Positions 5,601-11,892 of a stretch of 11,892 nt of DNA are shown piece after piece. The first letter of the stretch is position 1. Each line of letters starts with the position of its first letter. Origin of the DNA: Candidatus Azambacteria bacterium RBG_16_47_10 (lineage in GTDB: Bacteria > Patescibacteriota > Minisyncoccia > GWC2-36-17 > WO2-46-25). The translations under genes were made by a program, and so were the position numbers. Location: the NCBI GenBank assembly GCA_001773975.1, contig MEYI01000038.1, positions 11,285 to 23,176 of the forward strand, given 5' to 3'. Under the pieces are notes generated by a model. The model did not search any database. It saw only the letters and a list, made by a program, of their open reading frames with translations, and was not told the DNA's origin.

Positions 5601-7637
5601 ATGGCAATGGACGATAATTATTTTTACGGAGCCGAACGCGATATTCCCATCGATATTTCGCATGACCCGAAAGAAGGAACGCAATTTGCGCGGTTTTATC
5701 TTGATCGCGCCAACCAGAACAGCAATATCTATTTTGTTGAACAGCAAGAGGAAATTGCTGCTTCCCGCGCACGCGCGCAGCATGAAGAAAAGAAACGAGA
5801 GCCGCAGGCATCTCCGCTCGGCATGATGTGGCGGCTTGCATGGTTGTTTGCAGGCGCCGGAGCGATCGCACTTGCGCTTTTTATTGTTCCGCACGTCATA
5901 CCGGTTGGCCAGCAGGCACATCAGGCGGATTATACAGATGCATACGCGTATGTTCTTGCCGCGCAGAGATCGGTGTTTGCGTTAGATATCGGCGATGCGC
6001 TCAAAGGGTTTCATTCAGCGCGCGCACGCATCACGCCAAAATCCGATCAGACATCGGGCATGGCGTCCGTGATCGGCGCAATGCGCTCGTTTATCGCACA
6101 AAATATGACACCCGCATCGACACTCGATGCGGTACTTGCTGACGTCGTTGATCGCTCTGCCGCAAGCGCCGCTCCGCTCGCCGATCTTTCATTCGCGTCT
6201 TTTTTCCGCGCAGACAAAGGAGAGGCCGCAGGAGATATCATTGAGCGCGCATTCAGTGAAACGAAAAATGCGGAAGCGGCGATCGAGAATGCGGAACGGG
6301 CACTGATCATTGCGGAAGAAAATGGAGAAAGCACTGCGTTACGCGCAGAGCTCGGACCAAAGCTTTCTCTCATGAAAGCAAATTTGGAACGATACGCGGC
6401 TGATCTCACGCTTGCGTCATGGGCGTTGGGTGTCGAATACCCGCGTCGTTTTCTCATCATCGCGCAGGATTCTGCAACTGCGCGCGCAACAGGGGGTGTT
6501 ATCCGGTCCCTGGGCGTGGTGACGGCGCAAAAAGGCGCTATCACGGATATTTTATTTGATGAGGTGTACAACATCGACGGGCAGCTGCAGACGAATGTGA
6601 TCCCTCCCGAGCCGATCCAAAAGGTCGCGACCGCATGGGCGATCCATGATGCAAATTGGTTCTTTGATTTCCCTCTTTCGGCACGCAAGATCGCATATTT
6701 CTATGAAAAGGCGGGAGGGAAGCGCATTGATGGCGTTATCGCGATAAATGACCGCATGCTGAAAAATATACTTTCGGTCACCGGTCCCATTACCGGTAAA
6801 GATACTGCGCGAGTGAATGCGGAGAGTGGCACGATCGCGGGAGATCCGGCGGCGTTGTCCGCGCTTACAAATGTTTTGCGCGCGCTTGATGGAGAAAAGG
6901 CGGCCGAAGCAATGCATGTCATTATACGCGGATTACAAGAAAAGAATGCGATGGTGTGGGTTTCCGATCGTGATTATGGGGAAGCTGTTCGCAAGAAAGG
7001 GTGGGATGGCGCCATTGTGGAGCACAATAATGCTGATTATCTTGCGGTTGTGGCGAGCGATATACAGGGAGTGGGAAATGAAGAAATACAAGGAAATATT
7101 TTAAAGGAAACAATGATACATGAAAACGGGGAGATGACGCATACCGTTGTCGTGGAATTTCCTCGCGCGAAAAATATGCCCGATGAAAAATTACGGTATC
7201 TGCGTGTGTATGTTCCCCGGGGATCCGAGCTTCTTGAAGCGTCGCAAGGATCCATACAAAGGATCGTGCCGCAGATCGATTACGCACAAGAACGTTTTAT
7301 TGCCGATGAAGATCTTGCGGTGTCTGTGCGGACGCTAGAGCGCGATGAGGAGAAAGGCGTTGATGTCTATGAAGAATCGGGCATGACGGTGTTTGCGCTG
7401 TGGATGCCGTTTGATGAAAAAGGAGCGCGCGCGGTGTTTCAGTATGCAACGCCGCCGCATCTTTCCGCCACCACTTCGCTATCTTCCGTATTTCAAAAAC
7501 AGTCGGGATTGGATATGACGCTCCATTTTTCCGTTATTGCGCCGGAGGGGAAGACGGTGTCGTCTCAAAACGGTTTTAACGGCGAATTTCATGACACCCT
7601 TACCCGGGACACACCATTCGTAATGACCATCCAATGA
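5601..7637 (+). CDS. Membrane-anchored DUF4012 domain protein
   Basis: The 678-residue product has a short cytoplasmic part containing a charged, coiled-coil-prone stretch (about 45-70). One membrane segment follows (about 76-98, MWRLAWLFAGAGAIALALF), and then a large extracytoplasmic region. The block RRFLIIAQDSATARATGGVI (282-301) matches the DUF4012 signature, which usually reads as an N/D-x-E-x-RPTGGFIGS segment. Helix-rich Ala/Glu stretches precede it (about 210-270). The biochemical function of DUF4012 is not established; such genes often lie in polysaccharide loci of Gram-positive and Patescibacteria genomes, which fits the neighbours here. The frame is open back to 5517 inside the upstream gene, but the ATG at 5601 (or 5607) gives a sensible hydrophilic N-terminus and an 8-nt gap from the previous stop. 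No Shine-Dalgarno sequence is visible. The stop overlaps the murJ start (ATGA). Confidence 0.85.
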   Translation: MAMDDNYFYGAERDIPIDISHDPKEGTQFARFYLDRANQNSNIYFVEQQEEIAASRARAQHEEKKREPQASPLGMMWRLAWLFAGAGAIALALFIVPHVIPVGQQAHQADYTDAYAYVLAAQRSVFALDIGDALKGFHSARARITPKSDQTSGMASVIGAMRSFIAQNMTPASTLDAVLADVVDRSAASAAPLADLSFASFFRADKGEAAGDIIERAFSETKNAEAAIENAERALIIAEENGESTALRAELGPKLSLMKANLERYAADLTLASWALGVEYPRRFLIIAQDSATARATGGVIRSLGVVTAQKGAITDILFDEVYNIDGQLQTNVIPPEPIQKVATAWAIHDANWFFDFPLSARKIAYFYEKAGGKRIDGVIAINDRMLKNILSVTGPITGKDTARVNAESGTIAGDPAALSALTNVLRALDGEKAAEAMHVIIRGLQEKNAMVWVSDRDYGEAVRKKGWDGAIVEHNNADYLAVVASDIQGVGNEEIQGNILKETMIHENGEMTHTVVVEFPRAKNMPDEKLRYLRVYVPRGSELLEASQGSIQRIVPQIDYAQERFIADEDLAVSVRTLERDEEKGVDVYEESGMTVFALWMPFDEKGARAVFQYATPPHLSATTSLSSVFQKQSGLDMTLHFSVIAPEGKTVSSQNGFNGEFHDTLTRDTPFVMTIQ

Positions 7638-9316
7638 GATTGCGCAATCTTTTCAATGCGGAGTCGGATGCTATTTTTTCAGCCGCGCTCATGATCGGCT
7701 TTTTTTCTTTTTTATCGAAGGGGCTTGGCGTGTTGCGTAATCGCATCTTTGCGGGAGAGTTCGGCGCCGGGGATACGATGGATGTGTATTTTGCGGCGTT
7801 TCTCATTCCCGATTTTCTCTACAACTTATTCATCATCGGCATTTTGAGTTCGGTGTTCATTCCGATATTTGCAGAATATCTCACGCGCAATAAAGAAGAG
7901 GCGTGGCGTCTGGCGAGCGTTGTCATCACGCTGTGTATTGCGGCGCTTGCGGTGTTTGCCGCGGTCGCGGCAATTTTTGCGCCATGGATCGTGACGCTTA
8001 TTGCACCCGGGTTCACGCCGGAAAAACATGCGCAAACGGCGGCGCTTATGCGCATCATGTTTTTAAGCCCCATATTGCTCGGCACATCGAACATTATCGG
8101 CAATATCCTGCAGGTGCATAAGCGATTTTTCAGTTTTGCGCTCGCGCCGGTCATGTACAACATCGGCATCATCCTTGCCGCGTTGTTTTTGATAAAGCCC
8201 TTTGGCATCACGGGGCTTGCGATCGGTGTAGTGCTGGGCGCGCTGTTGCATTTGCTTATTCAATTGCCGTCCATTACACAGCTCGGGTTTTCATTTCGCC
8301 CCATTTTCGATATAGGGCATCCGGGACTCAGAAAGATCGTGTGGCTTTCACTGCCTCGCGCGGTGGGCATTGCGGCGCAACAGGTGAATTTTATTGTTAT
8401 TACCGCGATCGCTTCAACAGTGGTATCGGGAAGCGTGGCGATCTTTTATTTCGCGAATGATCTGCAATTCGTTCCGATAGGCATCATCGCTTTTTCATTT
8501 ATCGGCGCGGTGTTTCCGTTCCTTGCTTCAAGCTACGCACAGCGGGATATGGATGCGTTTCTCGATAAATTATATGGCGCCGTCAATCAGATATTGTTTT
8601 TCGTGATCCCGGTTTCATTATTCCTCATTTTGATGCGCGCACAGCTGGTCCGCGTATTTTTAGGATACGGCCAGTTCTCGTGGGAGGATACGCGGCTCAC
8701 GGCGGCATGCGTTGGCGCGTTTGCACTATCTATCTTCGCGCAAAGTCTGGTGCCTCTCTTTGCGCGCGCGTTTTATGCTTTGCAGGATACAAAGACGCCG
8801 GTCATCATCAGCGTTGTGTCTGTCTTGGGTAATATCGGTTTCAGCTTTTATTTCTTGAGTCTCATGAAGGCGCAGGGTGCGTTTGCACATACCGTTGCTA
8901 CGGTATTTAAAGTATCCGATCTTTCCGGCATAGAGATCCTTGCGTTGCCGCTCGCATTTTCTCTTACCAGCGTGCTGAATCTCATGTTGTTGTACTTTGC
9001 ATTTCTGCGCAAAGTTGAATCATTCGACGGCGGGAAAGTTATCCCGTCTTTATTTAAGATCAATCTCGCGGCGTTCGTCATGGCGCTTGCTGTGTATCCG
9101 ACGTTACGATTTATTGGGGACAGGGTGGATATGCATACATTTATGGGCGTATTCATACAAGGGGCGCTTGCTTTTATCGTCGGAAGCGCGGTATATATGG
9201 GTGTGACCTATCTCTTGAAGGTTTCTGAATTCTTCGCGATATGGCACGCATGCACGCTCCCTATCAGGAGGATCTTCCTTTCACGGATTTTCCCGATAGT
9301 GAACGATCACGAATAA
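7634..9316 (+). CDS. murJ: MurJ/MviN-family lipid-linked glycan flippase
   Basis: The 560-residue polytopic protein belongs to the MOP-superfamily MurJ group, which flips lipid II across the membrane for peptidoglycan synthesis. The family signature is clear: SKGLGVLRNRIFAGEFGAGD (28-47), then MDVYFAAFLIPDF (49-61), and in the second half FARAFYALQDTKTPV. Around 14 hydrophobic segments can be counted. Several residues known to be needed in E. coli and Thermosipho MurJ appear changed by alignment from memory: R18 is Lys29, D25 is Asn36, R52 is Tyr63, and R270, in the YADRL motif, is Asp in FANDLQ. R24 (Arg35) and D39 (Asp50) are kept. It starts in an ATGA overlap with the DUF4012 gene, so it is likely translationally coupled. 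With the transferase two genes upstream, it may export another undecaprenyl-linked glycan instead of, or besides, lipid II. Confidence 0.9.
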   Translation: MRLRNLFNAESDAIFSAALMIGFFSFLSKGLGVLRNRIFAGEFGAGDTMDVYFAAFLIPDFLYNLFIIGILSSVFIPIFAEYLTRNKEEAWRLASVVITLCIAALAVFAAVAAIFAPWIVTLIAPGFTPEKHAQTAALMRIMFLSPILLGTSNIIGNILQVHKRFFSFALAPVMYNIGIILAALFLIKPFGITGLAIGVVLGALLHLLIQLPSITQLGFSFRPIFDIGHPGLRKIVWLSLPRAVGIAAQQVNFIVITAIASTVVSGSVAIFYFANDLQFVPIGIIAFSFIGAVFPFLASSYAQRDMDAFLDKLYGAVNQILFFVIPVSLFLILMRAQLVRVFLGYGQFSWEDTRLTAACVGAFALSIFAQSLVPLFARAFYALQDTKTPVIISVVSVLGNIGFSFYFLSLMKAQGAFAHTVATVFKVSDLSGIEILALPLAFSLTSVLNLMLLYFAFLRKVESFDGGKVIPSLFKINLAAFVMALAVYPTLRFIGDRVDMHTFMGVFIQGALAFIVGSAVYMGVTYLLKVSEFFAIWHACTLPIRRIFLSRIFPIVNDHE

Positions 9317-9347
9317 TAGCGAAACGAGTTCTAACGAGTTCCAATAT

Positions 9348-11138
9348 ATGGATCAGAAACACATCAGAAATTTTTGCATCATTGCGCACATCGATCACGG
9401 AAAGTCGACACTTGCCGATCGGCTTTTGGAATTGACGGCAACGGTAGAGAAGCGGAAGATGCAGGACCAGATGCTCGATACGATGAGTATCGAGCGAGAA
9501 CGCGGCATCACGATCAAAATGCAGCCGGTCCGGATGGAGTGGGTGCACGAGGGTGCCGACTATTTGCTCAATCTCATTGATACGCCGGGACATGTCGATT
9601 TCGGGTATGAAGTATCTCGTTCTCTTGCCGCGGTGGAAGGAGCGATCTTGCTTGTCGATGCGACCAAGGGCGTGCAGGCGCAGACGCTCGCAAATCTGGA
9701 ACAGGCGATCGCGCTTGGACTCACTATTGTTCCCGCGGTGAACAAGATCGATCTTCCGCATGCGCGTGTGGAAGAAACACGAGAGGAGATCGCAAAGCTT
9801 TTAGGAATTTCAGCAGGCGACATACTTTCCATTTCAGGGAAAACGGGAGCAGGTGTTCCTGAGTTGCTCGCAAGGGTGGTCAAAGAAGTTCCTCCGCCAA
9901 ACGGCAATCCGCAGGCACCGCTGAAAGCGCTCATTTTTGATTCCGCGTATGATTCATATAAAGGAGTGGTTGCAAATGTGCGTATCGTGGACGGCGCAGT
10001 GAAAGCGCATGAGGTGGCCCGATTCATGATGGCGGGCTCATCATCGGAGATCATCGAGGTCGGCATTTTTAAACCGGCGCTTGTTACAGGAACGATACTC
10101 AACACCGGGGAGATCGGCTATCTCGCGACAGGTCTTAAAGAAATTAACAAAGTACGCGTGGGGGACACCGTAACGCTCGAACAAAACCAAGCGGCGCAGG
10201 CGCTTGCGGGCTATAAAGAGCCGTTGCGCGTCGTGTTCGCGAGCTTTTTCCCGCAAAGTGCCGACGGGTTTGATGTGTTGCGCGATGCGCTCGGTAAATT
10301 AAAACTCAACGACGCGTCGTTTTATTTCGAGCCGGAACAATCGGAAGCATTAGGGCGCGGATTCCGATGCGGGTTTCTCGGCGTGCTACACATGGATATT
10401 TTGCGCGAGCGTTTGCTCCGCGAATACGAAATAGTTCCGCTCATCACGGCGCCGTCGGTGTCATATCTGATCACACAGCGAGGCGGGGGAGAGTATATGA
10501 TCTATTCACCGGGTCAGATCAAAGATCCGGGAGATGTCCTTTCTATCGCGGAGCCCTATGCGCGCGTGGAAATCCTTACGAACGCATTGTATCTCGGACA
10601 GGTCATGAAACTGCTTGATGAATCGCGCGGTGTTTCCAAAGAAACGCTGTACCTCACCGCGGAAAAAGTATTATTACGCTATGAAGTGCCGCTTGCCGAG
10701 GTCGTCGTTGATTTTTATGACCGCTTAAAATCGGCAACATCGGGATACGCGTCGCTGAGCTACGAAATGACCGGATATGTAAAAAACGATCTGGTAAAAA
10801 TGGATATACTTATCGCCGGAGATCTCGTGGAGCCGTTCGCGCAGATCGTGCCGCGTTTTCAGGCGGAGCGCCGCGGACGTGCGCTGACGGAAAAATTAAA
10901 AGAGATCGTTCCTCGTCAGATGTTCGCGGTATCGGTGCAGGCGGCGATCGGCGGCAAGATCATTGCGCGGGAAGATATCCCCGCGATGCGCAAAGATGTC
11001 ACCGGCTATCTCTATGGCGGCGATTATTCGCGAAAGAAAAAACTGCTTGAAAAGCAGAAAAAAGGAAAGCAGCGCATGAAGGCGTCCGGCAAGGTGAATA
11101 TCCCTCCCGAAACATACTTTAAAATGCTACAGCGTTAG
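9348..11138 (+). CDS. lepA: Elongation factor 4 (LepA), translational GTPase
   Basis: The 596-residue protein has the normal EF4 length (about 600). The GTPase domain shows the P-loop AHIDHGKST (13-21), ERGITIKMQP for switch I (51-60), DTPGHVDF (78-85) and NKID (132-135). EF-G-like domains II, III and V follow, without domain IV, and the LepA-specific C-terminal domain is present with RKDVTGYLYGGDYSRKKKLL and a KGKQRMKASGKVNIPPE tail. EF4 acts on the ribosome, with roles reported in back-translocation and in initiation or 30S assembly. The gene lies 31 nt after murJ on the same strand and may share its transcript. No Shine-Dalgarno sequence precedes the ATG; the gap holds a small direct repeat of ACGAGTTC (9324-9331, 9334-9341). 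Its last 12 nt overlap a small membrane ORF on the other strand. Confidence 0.98.
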   Translation: MDQKHIRNFCIIAHIDHGKSTLADRLLELTATVEKRKMQDQMLDTMSIERERGITIKMQPVRMEWVHEGADYLLNLIDTPGHVDFGYEVSRSLAAVEGAILLVDATKGVQAQTLANLEQAIALGLTIVPAVNKIDLPHARVEETREEIAKLLGISAGDILSISGKTGAGVPELLARVVKEVPPPNGNPQAPLKALIFDSAYDSYKGVVANVRIVDGAVKAHEVARFMMAGSSSEIIEVGIFKPALVTGTILNTGEIGYLATGLKEINKVRVGDTVTLEQNQAAQALAGYKEPLRVVFASFFPQSADGFDVLRDALGKLKLNDASFYFEPEQSEALGRGFRCGFLGVLHMDILRERLLREYEIVPLITAPSVSYLITQRGGGEYMIYSPGQIKDPGDVLSIAEPYARVEILTNALYLGQVMKLLDESRGVSKETLYLTAEKVLLRYEVPLAEVVVDFYDRLKSATSGYASLSYEMTGYVKNDLVKMDILIAGDLVEPFAQIVPRFQAERRGRALTEKLKEIVPRQMFAVSVQAAIGGKIIAREDIPAMRKDVTGYLYGGDYSRKKKLLEKQKKGKQRMKASGKVNIPPETYFKMLQR

Positions 11139-11231
11139 TAAAGGCAGGATCGTGAATGCGACCATCGAAATGATGATCAATCCCACGATAATGCTCCAGA
11201 CAAATTGTATCTTTTTCTTGTGCTTTGACAT
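11127..11231 (-). CDS. Putative 34-residue single-span membrane protein
   Basis: The ORF encodes a positively charged start (MSKHKKK) followed by one hydrophobic span (FVWSIIVGLIIISMVAFTIL, about residues 10-29) and a short PLLTL end, an N-in/C-out layout by the positive-inside rule. It overlaps the last 12 nt of lepA in antisense; the other 93 nt lie in the lepA-ftsB gap, so it is not just a shadow of a coding gene. A CATAAT sequence 8 nt upstream of the ATG on the minus strand could serve as a -10 box and would again give a leaderless message, though no clear -35 is seen. Function unknown. The compact charged-plus-hydrophobic layout favours a real gene, but a chance ORF of this size cannot be excluded. 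Confidence 0.5.
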   Translation of the reverse strand: MSKHKKKIQFVWSIIVGLIIISMVAFTILPLLTL

Positions 11232-11273
11232 AAAAACGTATTATGATATGGGCGAAATCCTTCATTGTTCGCC

Positions 11274-11687
11274 ATGGCAGCACACCGTCGTAAAAAAGGA
11301 ATGCTTAAAGGGAAAGCGATGCTCGTTGCGCTCGTTGCGCTCATGGGATTTTTGGGGTATAAAGTGCTTGTTGTCTCGTATGAAAAATATCAGATTACCG
11401 CGGAAATTTCAAATCTCGATGGCGAGCTTGCCGCACTGAATGCAAAAAACACAGACCTCCATGCGCTCATCGGCCGCTTACAGGATAAAGATTTTATAGA
11501 AAAAGAGGCGAGGAAAAAATTGAATTTGAGCAAGGCGGGGGAGAAGGCGGTGATCATCGTCAATCCGCAAAAAACCGCCGAGCAGAATAAAAAACAAACT
11601 GAGGTGCAGAAGAAAGAATCAAATCCGTATAAGTGGTTTCGCACGATGTTTAGCGAAAAAGCGAACGCAGAGGATACAGCACAGTGA
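11274..11687 (+). CDS. FtsB/DivIC-like septum formation initiator
   Basis: The 137-residue protein has a Lys/Arg-rich N-terminus, one membrane span (about 14-33), and a coiled coil (about 36-70, EKYQITAEISNLDGELAALN onward). The typical distal motif of the family follows: DKDFIEKEARKKLNLSKAGEKAVII. This is the bitopic FtsB/DivIC architecture, which links the divisome to septal peptidoglycan synthesis through FtsL/FtsQ-type partners. A Lys/Gln-rich tail of about 40 residues goes beyond the usual FtsB length. The ATG at 11274 is preferred over a TTG at 11265. There is no Shine-Dalgarno sequence. A promoter may lie at 11218-11247 (TTGTGC, 18 bp, TATGAT), but the -35 is poor. The stop is 3 nt from tRNA-Gly, so both are likely on one transcript. 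Confidence 0.85.
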   Translation: MAAHRRKKGMLKGKAMLVALVALMGFLGYKVLVVSYEKYQITAEISNLDGELAALNAKNTDLHALIGRLQDKDFIEKEARKKLNLSKAGEKAVIIVNPQKTAEQNKKQTEVQKKESNPYKWFRTMFSEKANAEDTAQ

Positions 11688-11690
11688 TAT

Positions 11691-11761
11691 GCGAGTATAG
11701 TACAATGGTAGTATGCGACCTTCCCAAGGTTGAGACGCGGGTTCGATTCCCGCTACTCGCT
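11691..11761 (+). tRNA. tRNA-Gly (anticodon CCC)
   Basis: All arms fold. The acceptor is GCGAGTA (11691-11697) with TACTCGC (11754-11760); the D arm is GTAC/GTAT around AATGGTA. The anticodon stem is CGACC/GGTTG with loop TTCCCAA (anticodon CCC, reading GGG), and the T arm is GCGGG-TTCGATT-CCCGC. The discriminator is T73, as usual for bacterial tRNA-Gly. The next bases are CAG, so CCA is not encoded and must be added by a CCA-adding enzyme. Confidence 0.97.
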
Positions 11762-11780
11762 CAGACAAAGATATTTTCCC

Positions 11781-11817
11781 GCAAGAAGCGCCGTCACGGC
11801 GCTTCTTGCTTTATTTT
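11781..11817 (+). terminator. Strong intrinsic terminator after tRNA-Gly
   Basis: A perfect 13-bp stem GCAAGAAGCGCCG (11781-11793) with CGGCGCTTCTTGC (11797-11809) closes a TCA triloop and is followed by TTTATTTT (11810-11817). It would end the ftsB-like/tRNA transcript. The minus-strand side lacks a T-run, so it is directional. Confidence 0.92.
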
Positions 11818-11881
11818 GTGGGTATGGTACATCAATAGGAAAAGCAGGTCTTTTACAACAAAATAAAAAAACTCTTCATAC

Positions 11882-11890
11882 AGGAGGTGG
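11882..11890 (+). promoter_or_regulatory. Shine-Dalgarno sequence for a gene starting just beyond the window
   Basis: AGGAGGTGG lies at the very end and matches the anti-SD core fully; no start codon is inside the window. The stretch 11818-11881 is A/T-rich and has no ORF; TTTACA at 11852-11857 could be a -35 box, but no good -10 follows. It is the only strong ribosome site in the window apart from the one at 4193. Confidence 0.5.
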
Positions 11891-11892
11891 GC

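Noticed and set aside
6047..6688. 213-residue antisense ORF, and a similar 181-residue one at 9560-10105
   Set aside because: Both are shadows of DUF4012 and lepA genes; Ser/Ala/Arg-rich composition follows from the sense codon pattern.
9324..9341. Two copies of ACGAGTTC before lepA
   Set aside because: A very short direct repeat with no further copies; chance or a small duplication explains it.
11225..11230. Perfect TTGACA as a -35 box for the ftsB-like gene
   Set aside because: At 16-18 bp spacing there is no -10 box; the TATTAT/TATGAT sequences are only 8-11 bp away.

Overview
The window looks like chromosomal DNA from a Patescibacteria (CPR) bacterium, probably Parcubacteria-like. This is inferred from gene content and style: small conserved genes, a DUF4012 surface protein between a polyprenyl-phosphate sugar transferase and a MurJ-type flippase, starts that mostly lack Shine-Dalgarno sequences, a tRNA without encoded CCA, and standard use of TGA as stop, which argues against the code-25 CPR lineages. 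No mobile element, CRISPR array or phage gene was seen.

Region 1 (1-3403): the 3' part of a ribonuclease HI gene runs into a convergent anaerobic ribonucleotide reductase operon on the minus strand. The operon reads nrdD (ATP cone plus catalytic barrel, 1310-3364), then a separate 50-residue ORF carrying the glycyl-radical tail of NrdD (1140-1292), then the radical-SAM activase nrdG (299-997). The glycyl-radical loop, normally the C-terminus of NrdD, is therefore encoded by its own small gene. Between that gene and nrdG lies a 121-nt element (1001-1121) closed by a 21-bp RNA stem.

Region 2 (3404-4203): two divergent sigma70-like promoters drive nrdD to the left and rnpB to the right. The RNase P RNA (3518-4140, about 620 nt) is unusually large. 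It has a 30-bp P1, a 19-bp P3 with a large distal part, and two long hairpins with the same 12-bp base stem. A weak terminator follows, and the next promoter is nested in it.

Region 3 (4204-11138): a tightly packed plus-strand run of a WbaP/PglC-type phosphoglycosyl transferase, a membrane-anchored DUF4012 protein, a MurJ-family flippase and lepA (EF4). The first three probably work together in making and exporting a cell-surface glycan: one loads a sugar phosphate on undecaprenyl phosphate, one flips the lipid-linked product, and the DUF4012 protein acts outside the membrane in an unknown role.

Region 4 (11127-11892): a 34-residue membrane mini-protein on the minus strand overlaps the end of lepA. 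Opposite it, an FtsB/DivIC-like septum protein is followed after 3 nt by tRNA-Gly(CCC) and a very strong intrinsic terminator. The window ends in a strong Shine-Dalgarno sequence for a gene that starts just outside.
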